Shown: positions 1 through 7,790, numbered from the stretch's first letter. The stretch: 17,882 bases of DNA from Stramenopiles sp. TOSAG23-3 (GCA_900128585.1 LT642438.1:1-17882), one strand, 5' to 3'. The notes: a model not told the origin generated them from the letters alone. A program made the numbers and translations.

Positions 1-2
1 AC

Positions 3-215
3 GAGCTCTGGGGAAACCTCGGAAGCGTTCGAGCGCATGACCCAGTCAACAACCGCCTTTACTTTTTGATGGGGAAACAACGCTCGCAGCAGATCCATTT
101 AGGTACAATCGACATCCAAACGGGCAGTTTAATGTCACCAACCCCGCCGCCCCTGAACGGCGACACTGGTTTTTCTGGGGAAATTCTGATGCAGCTAGCA
201 CTGCTCAGGGGTTAG
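3..215 (+). CDS. 3' end of a beta-propeller-like protein (partial)
   Basis: An open frame enters from the left edge and runs 70 codons to a TAG at 213-215. The visible piece contains AHDPVNNRLYFLMG, a polar turn, then LGTIDIQTGSLM. This is the rhythm of one blade of a YncE/kelch/WD-like propeller, where a strand ending in 'NRLYF' is followed by 'IDxxTG'. The last 20 or so residues (from NGDTGFSGE) do not look like a blade, so the domain may end here, or a last exon may be read wrongly. The base composition is coding-like, unlike the AT-rich spacer that follows. No function can be given from 70 residues; the propeller assignment is inference from motif rhythm only. Confidence 0.5.
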   Translation, partial: ELWGNLGSVRAHDPVNNRLYFLMGKQRSQQIHLGTIDIQTGSLMSPTPPPLNGDTGFSGEILMQLALLRG

Positions 216-466
216 GCAAACAATGTCCCCGATCAGAAAAGAATATTAAGGCGCGAGGAGGCGACAAGAAGAAGAAAGAAAGAAAGAAAGAAATACAACA
301 ACAATATGAAGGAGGAAATTAATCGGATTCCTATGCATGTTTTTTAGTCAAACTATAGTACCTGGTACCTGGTACACGCGTCAAATAAGAGTTTTGCTTT
401 TTACATTACACAGCAAGTGTAACAATAATACTACACACCATTAGACAAATAAGAGACCCGCTAGGC
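216..466. other. Convergent spacer with short simple repeats
   Basis: This 251-bp spacer lies between two genes that point at each other. It holds a GAA/GAAA purine run (266-293), a 7-bp tandem repeat of GTACCTG (358-375), and AT-rich DNA. I see no gene or structured RNA in it. Confidence 0.6.
266..293. repeat. (GAA)/(GAAA) microsatellite
   Basis: A pure purine run that begins with GAA units and continues as GAAA units. It is the first of several such tracts in the spacers of this window. Confidence 0.85.
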
Positions 467-2107
467 CTATATTGTGCGGTAGCGGCGCAGTCGGAGCCTT
501 CTTGGTTTCGAAATTAGCAATCGATTAGAAATGTTTGCCCTCTTTAACGCGCCCTGAATAAAATGTAAACTGGAGTCCAGGGCTTTGTTAATTACTTTAC
601 CTCGGGCACTATTCATATCAAGATACTTCACGTATGCTTCATGCCCTAATCTCTGCATCTTCGCAACTTTTGATTTATCTTCTGATATTGCCTTTAAGCG
701 TTTGATAAATGCTTTCGGCTCCATCAATGCAGTCTCCGGCATCCTTACAGCAATATCGTTCCAATTGATTCCCATATCGGAAAATGGCAATATCAGGGGG
801 TCGCTCAAGATGACTGGGATGGCACCGTAGCTTAAGGCTTCAAACAGTCGGTATGAGCTGAGCCCGTAGCCCCTGATGACCAGAGCAAAGACCGACTGTT
901 TCATTACGTAATCATAAACTTGTGATTTAGTGTACTTGTTGACACTTTTCACGACATCTTTCGGAATAGCACTGGTAGCCCCCAGATTTTTAGGCAGAAC
1001 ACCAACCGGATTTCCCGTCCCTCTACTAAAGACGTTTATAACAACGGTGTCATTCGTGGTCGACATTTTGTTTAGTGCAGTCGCTGCTTCCCTAATATGC
1101 GAGTGGTATTCCATATTTTTTACAGATGTCCCACGAAAAGAGACGAGGATACAGCGTTGAGAACTGTTCAAAAGGCCGCTCCCAAAATACCCATTTATTG
1201 CGGGCAGTGGCAAACTGACATCGAATTCGGGTCGAAAGTACAGCGACGACATGCTTGCTTTGTAGCACAGTGCTGCAGACGGCGACGATATGGACGAAGT
1301 GCATCCCGTTATTGGATCAGTCAGTCCTACAGAATGAAAATATGGATTCTGGGAAAAAAACCCTTCGAATACCATTTTTATTACCGACGGAACGAACCTC
1401 AAATACTTGCTACGGTATAACTTTATAAGCTCGTGGCCCTGGGGCATGCCCCCTTTTCTCCAGTACTGATCTTTTCCACCTTCAATGACCACATGATTCT
1501 CTCCATGATCTCCCCAGTACGGCAAGTCTTCTAAACTCTTCTTACATGATACGAGACTATAGGGAACGACCAACAAGCATGCCTCCTCAGGGTCGGTGGT
1601 CTCCGCAAATAACTGCCCACTTTTGACAATAGGCCAATACTGTCTTGACTCATTCAACCTCATAGATTCCAATTTTGTGTCGCAATGATCTTCTTCTGGG
1701 TAAAAGTAAATTTTAGCTCTAGCGTTCTCTGAGTGTGCACACCGAGCGAGGTCAAAACAATCGTCATTTAGAAAAGAACATTTAGAAAAATGTGTTACTA
1801 CACTGGCAGGTCCATAGGTTTTGCGCAGATATGATTCAGAGTATACAAGGTAGCAAAGTGCCCATCCGATGGTAAGACGCAGTACGATTGATTTCCACCT
1901 CCTATGTTTCTCGAGGTACAGTATTAAAAGGAGTAGGAGGTAGCCAATCAAAGACGTGACAAAAAATATCAAAACTATAATGTGTGCTGTAAATGTCGTA
2001 TTTATCAAAAGCGTTGAAACAAAAAATCGTGAGACCACTAAAGTGCACGCATAGAACAGAAGAAGAAGCGACAGAATGAACCGACTGTCGACCCGCTCCC
2101 CCACCAT
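467..2107 (-). CDS. Exostosin-like (GT47 family) glycosyltransferase
   Basis: The 546-residue protein resembles the N-terminal (GT47) half of EXT/exostosin enzymes, which add sugars to glycans in the Golgi or ER lumen. Seen in the sequence: a CFDLARC-type start of the domain near residue 117; FRPEFDVSLPLP at 291-302, the EXT 'FRPNFDVSIPL' signature; and a conserved block at about 407-449 with RLFEALSYGAIPVILSD then LPFSDMGINW, the nucleotide-sugar-binding end of the fold. Unlike a standard single-anchor type II enzyme, the N-terminus has two strong hydrophobic segments (about 10-35 and 41-65) and a weaker third (about 74-90). There are several N-glycosylation sequons (N36, N152, N314, N353, N525). 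The C-terminus is strongly basic. No GT64 domain follows, so this is not a full bifunctional EXT1/EXT2. The ATG is the first after an in-frame TGA at 2129-2131. Donor and acceptor sugars are unknown. Confidence 0.85.
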   Translation of the reverse strand: MVGERVDSRFILSLLLLFYACTLVVSRFFVSTLLINTTFTAHIIVLIFFVTSLIGYLLLLLILYLEKHRRWKSIVLRLTIGWALCYLVYSESYLRKTYGPASVVTHFSKCSFLNDDCFDLARCAHSENARAKIYFYPEEDHCDTKLESMRLNESRQYWPIVKSGQLFAETTDPEEACLLVVPYSLVSCKKSLEDLPYWGDHGENHVVIEGGKDQYWRKGGMPQGHELIKLYRSKYLRFVPSVIKMVFEGFFSQNPYFHSVGLTDPITGCTSSISSPSAALCYKASMSSLYFRPEFDVSLPLPAINGYFGSGLLNSSQRCILVSFRGTSVKNMEYHSHIREAATALNKMSTTNDTVVINVFSRGTGNPVGVLPKNLGATSAIPKDVVKSVNKYTKSQVYDYVMKQSVFALVIRGYGLSSYRLFEALSYGAIPVILSDPLILPFSDMGINWNDIAVRMPETALMEPKAFIKRLKAISEDKSKVAKMQRLGHEAYVKYLDMNSARGKVINKALDSSLHFIQGALKRANISNRLLISKPRRLRLRRYRTI

Positions 2108-3083
2108 GTGAATTATGCAGAGTTGCAGTCAAGCAGAAATCGAACGACACCAGTGACTGAACTTGTTTTCCAAGTGTAACGGTAACACGGACTGTCAACT
2201 TTTCTTTCTGTGGTACAAAATTCCGAAGTAGGTTTTGGAAATTCATTCTGTGCACAGATATATGAGAATGATCGACTGTACAAGTATGTAGATCAAAGTT
2301 ACAATAGTAGTATTTTTTGCATTGTTTTGTTATTGTTGTTATTTGTGGCAGCGGCGCACTCTTCTTCTTATTTTTTATACTACATATATACTACACAGCA
2401 GTATTGAAAAGAATGAATCTCCACTTTTTGATTTTCAACTGAATTTCGCGGAGAATAAAAATAATACCTGATGCTATCTTGCTATTACTACAATTCTGAA
2501 TCTTCTTTCTTCAATGACGACGAATCTTCTTCAGAAGAAGAACGAACGACGAAGGTTGGTGTGGTGGTGTTTGTTGACTACTCGTATGGTGTACAGGTAT
2601 TAATAGCAGCATATGAGGATGATGGAAGGTTTAAGAATTTAAAGTATATACAGTGTACAGTGTACAGTAATATAATTTTTTTTTAATTATTCTTCTTCGT
2701 TCTTCCAATAAACTACGTGGCGGGGGTAGGAAAGCCGACGAGATTAATGTTATTATTATATTTTCAACAATCAATTATATAAAATATTATTAATAGCTAT
2801 TACAATGACACGACTAATTTTATTATTATTATACTTACAAAAAAACATTTTTTATCACACAACAAGAAAATTTAGACAGCAGTAAGACATTTTTAAAAGA
2901 ATAGATCTATCTATAGAAATATATATACATAGTCCAACAGATTATATAGGATACCGTCGTCGTGCGTTTCTTTCGTTCCATGTCCTCGCATCTATTCTAC
3001 GAACAAACACAAAACTCGTCCATGCCACGGACCCGATTTTTTTAAAGTCTTGCACAACAACATAATTTTGACGACAAAAAGAT
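2108..3083. other. Divergent spacer between glycosyltransferase and transketolase-like genes
   Basis: This 976-bp region lies between two genes transcribed away from each other, so it probably holds both promoters. The roughly 150 bp next to each start codon is less AT-rich and is likely 5' UTR. The middle is AT-rich with TTATTA runs and a short tandem repeat of the type CAGTGTA (about 2650-2667). Short open frames at 2210-2407 and 2471-2686 have low-complexity composition and no family resemblance, and I do not call them genes. No RNA gene was recognised. Confidence 0.6.
2980..3045 (+). other. Upstream ORF (21 codons) before the transketolase-like gene
   Basis: An ATG at 2980 opens a 21-codon frame ending in TAA at 3043-3045, 38 bases before the main ATG and in a different frame from it. 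If the transcript begins upstream of 2980, this could reduce or condition translation of the main frame. The transcription start is unknown, so the call is tentative. Confidence 0.3.
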
Positions 3084-5273
3084 ATGCCATCCGATTTACA
3101 CAGGCAGGCTCTGTTCGTTGTGCCACGGGCTATTATTAGGAAAGCTATAGATGAGAAGGATTTTACCGCTTTAAAGGCCATTCATAGGATCAACGCGTTG
3201 ACCGTGTGCAAGTCCGCGGAGCATGGGTGGATCGGGGCGTCGTTCTCGTGCATGGAGCTGCTCTCCATGCTTCACCTGTTTCTTGGGGCCGATAAGGTTG
3301 TCCTTGCGAAAGGGCACGCGCTTTACGCAGACGGAGTGCTGAGCGAGGAGGATCTGAAGAACTACAAGAATGGCTCGTTGGGGTTAGAAGCCCACGCCGA
3401 CATTGACATGGACACTGGGTCCCTTGGCATGTGCCTCTCTTCTGTTGCCGGGATGGCAGCAGCCCAGAAGGGCCCCGCCAAATACGCTGTGGTGTTAGGC
3501 GACGGTGAGATGCAAGAGGGGCAGTGTTACGAGGCCCTCATGACAATTAAAAAGTTGAAACTGACCTCGGTCGTTCCGATCATTGACCAAAACAATTTTC
3601 AAAGTGACAACCTGTGCGACGAAATAATGCCCATCCATGACATTTCCACGGTCCTGCGCGGGTTTGGCTTCGAAGTCCTCGCTATCAACGGGCACGACCC
3701 GCACGAAATTAGTTCCGCATGGAAGACGGCCACGACAGCTGACCATAGGAAAAGCTACGTTATCCTTGCCAAGACGACCAAAGCTGGGGGGACAAATCTT
3801 TTGAAGCCGTCCACGCACCCGGAGACGGGACTCCTGTACCACCCGTGGCATACAAAAGTTCCGAAGTGGGACCTATACATAAAAGTAATAGAGGAGCAGA
3901 TTCGACATAGCAGGCTGGAGGCGTTGGACAACGCGTTTAAAAAGCACAAGGCGGTCCGTTTCAGAGGGGACCAAGTCTACACCCTGCCGAACACGCACCG
4001 GCCCGTCTACAAATCGTGCGAAATAGGAACGGGCAAGGCGTTTGGCAGATACTTGGTCAAGTGTTTGAAAAGTCCCCAGCATGAGAAACACAAAGATATT
4101 GCTATCGTGGACGCCGACCTGGCAACCTCCTGTGGAATCAATGGGGCAGTGAACCATGCCGGGTACTACGAGGTAGGGATCAGCGAGCAGGACGCTATTT
4201 CGTTTGCCGCGGGCCTTGCCTTGGCCGGGAAACGCCCCGTAGTGAACACGTACTCCAACTTTCTCAAACGCGGCTTTGAAAATATTTTTATATCTGTCAT
4301 AGAAGGTGCAAACGTAATCATGGCTGGCCACTACTCTGGCCTGTGCTACCACACCGACGGGAAGAGCCACCAGAGTTTTGACGACCTGGGCGTCTTCTCC
4401 GCGCTGTCTCCCAAGCTCCTTGTCGTCGACCCCGTGACTCCAAGGCAGGCCGAAATGTTTCTGGAGAAGTGCTTTGCTTTGGATCGCCCGGTGTACTTCA
4501 GGCTGAGGAGAACCCCAGACCCTGGCATGTTTAAGAGAATTGACAGCACCTTGGGCTTGAACGATGGGTGGGAAATGCCGCTGCTGTTCAACACTCATTT
4601 TGATTTGGGGGACCTGAAGGGGAAGAAAGTTCGGCGCTCGGTGCCCAGCCAGGACCCAAATAGCCCCCCTCTGTTCGTAACGATTGGGACCGTTGCCACC
4701 CGGCTAGCATTCGATTGCATCGACCAAGAAGATCGTTTCAAGCACTCCCCGATTGCAGTTGTTAGTGTGCTGAACCTTCAGCAGCCTAACGAGGGGAGCA
4801 ATACGGAAGTTGACCTCGTTTGGGCGACTTTGTTTAAGAATCACAGGCATGTTATAGTAATTGAGGATGACCCAGGCGCCCTGTACAAATTCGTTTGCTC
4901 CCGCATTGTTGAGGTCTGCTCCAGCAATGTGGACGTTCGAGAACAAATTGGTGCGGTCAGCCCGCCCTTGCGAGTGATATCGAAGAATGTTCCCGGCCAC
5001 GGTCCATCACAGAGGACTCTCAAGGCATGCTTGCAATACTTTGGGTTCACCGTAGACAGCATAAAGGAGTTGTTCTTTAACGACCACTTCGATGGTTCGG
5101 TGGTGGCGAGTGCTTCAAATAAGAAAGGGAGTGGGGCAACGTATGCAGAGAAACTTCAGCACATGGACAAGATCGAACGGCGCTTGGCGATGGCAGAGAA
5201 GAATGTAGCAAGCGGCGGCACTGTTGCGGAGGATTCCCCCAACCCCTCCCCTAGCAAGAAGCGAAAACGTTGA
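3084..5273 (+). CDS. Transketolase-family thiamine-diphosphate enzyme with NLS-like tail
   Basis: The 729-residue protein has all three transketolase domains in one chain. The N-terminal ThDP-binding domain (about 25-260) carries KGHALYA (His78), TGSLGMCLS (111-119), the metal/ThDP motif GDG (139-141) and its partner asparagines in IIDQNNFQ (166-173). The pyrimidine-binding domain (about 310-480) carries GISEQ, whose Glu368 is the expected catalytic glutamate, and DGKSHQSFDDLGVF (425-438). The C-terminal domain covers about 525-655. The blocks look more like bacterial two-subunit transketolases, here joined, than like the canonical pentose-phosphate enzyme, so the substrates are unsure. Residues 670-729 are an added low-complexity tail ending PSPSKKRKR, a classic nuclear-localisation-like sequence. 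No plastid or mitochondrial leader is evident. The start is the first in-frame ATG, with a purine at -3. Confidence 0.88.
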   Translation: MPSDLHRQALFVVPRAIIRKAIDEKDFTALKAIHRINALTVCKSAEHGWIGASFSCMELLSMLHLFLGADKVVLAKGHALYADGVLSEEDLKNYKNGSLGLEAHADIDMDTGSLGMCLSSVAGMAAAQKGPAKYAVVLGDGEMQEGQCYEALMTIKKLKLTSVVPIIDQNNFQSDNLCDEIMPIHDISTVLRGFGFEVLAINGHDPHEISSAWKTATTADHRKSYVILAKTTKAGGTNLLKPSTHPETGLLYHPWHTKVPKWDLYIKVIEEQIRHSRLEALDNAFKKHKAVRFRGDQVYTLPNTHRPVYKSCEIGTGKAFGRYLVKCLKSPQHEKHKDIAIVDADLATSCGINGAVNHAGYYEVGISEQDAISFAAGLALAGKRPVVNTYSNFLKRGFENIFISVIEGANVIMAGHYSGLCYHTDGKSHQSFDDLGVFSALSPKLLVVDPVTPRQAEMFLEKCFALDRPVYFRLRRTPDPGMFKRIDSTLGLNDGWEMPLLFNTHFDLGDLKGKKVRRSVPSQDPNSPPLFVTIGTVATRLAFDCIDQEDRFKHSPIAVVSVLNLQQPNEGSNTEVDLVWATLFKNHRHVIVIEDDPGALYKFVCSRIVEVCSSNVDVREQIGAVSPPLRVISKNVPGHGPSQRTLKACLQYFGFTVDSIKELFFNDHFDGSVVASASNKKGSGATYAEKLQHMDKIERRLAMAEKNVASGGTVAEDSPNPSPSKKRKR

Positions 5274-5318
5274 ACATCCCTGGAACGATTTACAGAACCG
5301 AACACGAGCACCTTCACA

Positions 5319-5328
5319 TTTGCTCTTT
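5319..5328. repeat. Left target-site duplication of the MITE
   Basis: TTTGCTCTTT directly precedes the left inverted terminus and recurs at 5588-5597 directly after the right one. Identity extends to 12 bp because the next two bases (CT) are also shared. Confidence 0.65.
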
Positions 5329-5587
5329 CTAAAAACAAGAAAATTGGCTGTTATAATTAAGCCGCTGCTTGAAAGAGGGTACAAGGATTGATTTATCTCT
5401 GAGTGAGATATCGGATGAGGCCGTTAATGGACAAATGGAATCAACTCGTTCATTGGAAATTATATCATCCCCTCGGTGATTGACAACCAACAACGAAAAA
5501 ACAAAATTTTAGAATCAAGTTAGGATTAGGGTTTGAGGAAGCTAAATTTAATTACTTATAAATAACAGCCAATTTTCTTGTTTTATG
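5329..5587. mobile_element. Non-autonomous DNA transposon (MITE), Mutator-like by TSD length
   Basis: The two ends are inverted copies: 5332-5354 and 5562-5584 are perfect 23-bp reverse complements, containing CAAGAAAATTGGCTGTTA and its complement. Adding three outer bases gives 26-bp termini with two mismatches (5329-5354 and 5562-5587). A 10-bp direct repeat, TTTGCTCTTT, abuts each side. The 259-bp body has no coding frame. A short element with inverted termini and a 9-11-bp duplication is the signature of Mutator-like MITEs, though the family is inferred from duplication length only. It lies 45 bp past the transketolase-like stop, in a convergent spacer where insertion would be tolerated. 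A near-perfect duplication suggests a fairly recent insertion. No second copy occurs in this window. Confidence 0.72.
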
Positions 5588-5597
5588 TTTGCTCTTT
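5588..5597. repeat. Right target-site duplication of the MITE
   Basis: Second copy of TTTGCTCTTT, directly after the right inverted terminus. It is identical to 5319-5328. Confidence 0.65.
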
Positions 5598-5852
5598 CTT
5601 CTCCTCTTTTTCGGCGTGCATAAATTTGTTTTATCACAACTTATAAGAGAGATAGAGAAGAAGGGGTAATAAAAATTATTTTTTAGCAGTCTTTTTTATT
5701 TCAATCAATTTAATACTTTGGAATTGGCGCGCATAATGTTTCACAAAAAAAGGAACGCGGTTTATACCTTGCTTTTTGATGGTGATGTGTGTGACCTAGT
5801 GACCTGTCCTCTCTCCACCGCTCTCCTCCACCAAACGCACAGTGAATCGGCC

Positions 5853-6914
5853 TCAGCGGTCCTTGCCCTTGATTTTCTGACAGAACTCCTTGTACGTCGA
5901 GCCGCCAGCATCTTGATCGGACTCCATCCCCATGATTTCAAAAACCTGTTCCTCTTTTTTGCCCATTCCGTCAATAAACTGGTCGACCATGTCCATGCAC
6001 TTATTGTTCCTCTCCCTCCATATCGCCTTTACTGCTTTCAACTTTTTGATCGTGTTCTCGCGCAACTTGGGATCAACCACTTCCCCCCCATCTTCCAATC
6101 GGCTGAGTTTCTCTTTCTTTTCGTTCAACAGTGTTTTCGTTTCCTCGTGCTGGGCCTTCAACTCGTCTAACGTTGGCCGACTTCTAAGTTTTCCAAGCGT
6201 GTATTGCTGAGATTTGAGGTTGTCCTTTAGACTTTTCTCTTCGTCTTTAAGTCGCATGATTTCGCCATCAAGCTGCATCATGTCTTCCTTGGAAATTGTT
6301 TCGTACTGGTCCTGCCTGGACCAATACAACTTGAATTTCCCGTTCATGCGGTGCCCGAGCTTTCCGTCCACGTGCAGCTTCACGAGGAGCTTGTTGAACG
6401 CTGCTTTTCCGATAGGTTTGTGCATGTTATCATGAATTTCTTTGTCTGAGTAGGGCCTATTGGTCTCGTCTAAGTACTGCACGATCGCCTCTCCGCACTG
6501 TTTTTCCGTCATTTTCTTCTTCGGCGCCGCTTTCTTCTTCGGCGCCGCTTTCTGTGCAGGTGCCGCTCTCCGCTGGGGCTTTGCGTTCTCTTTGCCTTTT
6601 GGGGACGCCTTTGCCTTCTTTGCAGCTGCTTGTTTGGTCGATTTCGCGGGGGGCGACTTTCGCTTCGGGGGTGATTTCTTCGCTGGGGCCTTCTTCTTCG
6701 CGGCTGGTTTCTTGGCCGGGGCTTTCTTTCGTTTCTTCGGTGCCGGCTCAAAGTCTTCATCGTCTGAATCGTCTTCCTCGCTGCTGCTTTCAAAGTCTGC
6801 TGGATCGTAGGTATCCGAATCTTCTTCTTCCGACGAAGATTCAGAAGAGGACTCGCTGCTCTCGCTCTCTTCGTCTTCGATCTTTTCTTTTCCTTCCGGC
6901 GTGCTGGTAGACAT
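5853..6914 (-). CDS. HOP2: HOP2/PSMC3IP-like meiotic recombination protein with chromatin-like extension
   Basis: HOP2 works with MND1 in the nucleus to help DMC1/RAD51 pair homologous DNA in meiosis. The last 220 residues match the family: a winged-helix domain at about 135-200 with the hallmark YLDETNRPYS (147-156) and GKFKLYWSRQDQYE (192-205), corresponding to 'QEQNRPYS' and 'KIYFADQDQFD' in animal HOP2; a coiled coil at about 206-275 (MMQLDGEIMRLKDEEKSLK onward); and a C-terminal helical cap at about 285-335 ending EIMGMESDQD. Human HOP2 is 217 residues, so residues 1-134 are an addition. They comprise an acidic Ser/Glu/Asp stretch (12-56) followed by an H1-like Lys/Ala/Pro stretch (57-134) with (AAPKKK) repeats. 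Met135 sits exactly at the junction and could be an alternative start. The chosen ATG has A at -3 and precedes AT-rich DNA. Confidence 0.85.
   Translation of the reverse strand: MSTSTPEGKEKIEDEESESSESSSESSSEEEDSDTYDPADFESSSEEDDSDDEDFEPAPKKRKKAPAKKPAAKKKAPAKKSPPKRKSPPAKSTKQAAAKKAKASPKGKENAKPQRRAAPAQKAAPKKKAAPKKKMTEKQCGEAIVQYLDETNRPYSDKEIHDNMHKPIGKAAFNKLLVKLHVDGKLGHRMNGKFKLYWSRQDQYETISKEDMMQLDGEIMRLKDEEKSLKDNLKSQQYTLGKLRSRPTLDELKAQHEETKTLLNEKKEKLSRLEDGGEVVDPKLRENTIKKLKAVKAIWRERNNKCMDMVDQFIDGMGKKEEQVFEIMGMESDQDAGGSTYKEFCQKIKGKDR
6514..6549. repeat. 18-bp tandem duplication within HOP2
   Basis: Two exact 18-bp copies (6514-6531 and 6532-6549) encode the repeated Ala-Ala-Pro-Lys-Lys-Lys units that end the basic N-terminal extension. 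This suggests the extension grows by repeat slippage. Confidence 0.85.
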
Positions 6915-7175
6915 GTTTTCTTCGGTGTGGTATGTATCTATTGCGTCAAGTTGTGTACTGATGTATTCAGTGGCGAGAATGGCAAGTGTGGATCTCCTTT
7001 ATACTGAGATGCGAAATCTAATTATTTTTCCCTCTGCGCGCGTGTGTAAATTCAAATAAAATAAACCCTTTTTGTTTTAAAAGCTCTCTGTCGTATGATG
7101 ATCGTTACTTTAAATCATTTAGTGTCAAAATGTATCATTTCTATCTTCTTCATTTAGTTTTTCTTTTGAAGATTA

Positions 7176-7195
7176 TTGAATTGAATTGAATTGAA
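7176..7195. repeat. (TTGAA)4 microsatellite
   Basis: Four perfect pentamer units, followed directly by a TAA/ATA-rich stretch. Confidence 0.85.
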
Positions 7196-7253
7196 TACTA
7201 TAATATATAATAATAATAATATAATAATAAATATAATAATAGAGTATTAATTT

Positions 7254-7377
7254 GAAGAAGAAGAGAAAGAAGAAAGAAGAAGAAGAAGAAGAAGAAGAAT
7301 GAGAAAGAAGAAAGAAGAAAGAAGAAAGAAGAAGAAAAAGAAAAAGAAAAGAAGAAAGAAGAAAAAGAAGAAGAAGA
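7254..7377. repeat. GAA/GAAA polypurine tract
   Basis: About 124 bp made mainly of GAA, GAAA and AAAAG units on the + strand, with a single T at 7290. Long homopurine tracts of this kind can form triplex DNA and often vary in length. Confidence 0.85.
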
Positions 7378-7410
7378 GCTTTAATAGTACAGTAGTACTA
7401 AGGCAAGCAA

Positions 7411-7472
7411 GAAAAAAAAGAAGAAAAAAAAGAAGAAAAAAAAGAAGAAAAAAAAGAAGAAAAAAAGAAGAA
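7411..7472. repeat. 12-bp minisatellite (GAAGAAAAAAAA)n
   Basis: GAAG blocks recur every 12 bases: paired G positions 7420/7423, 7432/7435, 7444/7447 and 7456/7459, then 7467/7470 after an 11-base step. It is a short, regular array separate from the preceding GAA tract. Confidence 0.85.
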
Positions 7473-7763
7473 TGGATTTTAATAAAATATCTATTCCTAT
7501 GTTATGTAATGTTATTTATATATATCCTATTCACATAACTATTATAACTATAAATAATTGTATTCTAATATTACTTTTATTCAATTGAATCACTTTTTTT
7601 TTTTTTTTGGTTGTTTTTTTTTTCTTCTTCTTTTCCTGCTTTGGTGGCTCTTTCAGTCTTCCTCAGTTTGCCGCGAAATGACATGGACCTCTTATAACCC
7701 TAATACATAACTCTTATATAAACTAAAAGAAGAGAAGAAGAGAAGAAGGTTCCCGCGCTTCCT

Positions 7764-7790
7764 CTTACGCTACAAAGTCTCTAGCGTAAG
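7764..7790. other. Perfect 9-bp inverted repeat (hairpin)
   Basis: CTTACGCTA (7764-7772) and TAGCGTAAG (7782-7790) are exact reverse complements around a 9-base spacer. The DNA is more GC-rich than its surroundings. It could be a protein-binding dyad or an RNA hairpin; nothing else identifies it. Confidence 0.45.

Larger units (their letters stand above)
5274..5852. other. Convergent spacer enlarged by an inserted element
   Basis: This 579-bp spacer separates the stops of two converging genes. About 269 bp is accounted for by the MITE-like element and one copy of its target duplication, so the older spacer would have been about 310 bp. The remainder is AT-rich, with pyrimidine runs near 5600 and a TTAGGATTAGGG stretch inside the element (about 5520-5531). 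No gene was recognised. Confidence 0.6.

Noticed and set aside
2210-2686. Short plus-strand open frames (2210-2407, 2471-2686) as small genes
   Set aside because: Composition is spacer-like (Tyr, Ser, Leu and Val runs from AT-rich repeats), no motif is visible, and they lie in a divergent promoter region.
3873-4598. 241-codon minus-strand frame inside the transketolase-like gene
   Set aside because: It is the antisense shadow of a clearly conserved enzyme and shows no domain of its own.
5515-5540. TTAGGATTAGGG as interstitial telomere sequence
   Set aside because: Only one telomere-like unit with a variant neighbour, inside the MITE body; too short to support a telomere relic.
6460-6810. 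Phe/Ala/Gly-rich plus-strand frame opposite HOP2
   Set aside because: It is the complement of the Lys/Ala/Pro codons in the HOP2 extension; the hydrophobic look is an artefact of reading AAG/GCC repeats backwards.
5853-6914. DEK or linker-histone protein instead of HOP2
   Set aside because: The acidic/basic N-terminus suggested this, but the C-terminal two thirds carries the specific HOP2 winged-helix and coiled-coil pattern (NRPYS, YWSRQDQY).
7299-7538. Lys/Arg/Glu-rich frame as a basic protein
   Set aside because: It is translated GAA/GAAA microsatellite followed by AT-rich sequence, with no non-repeat core.
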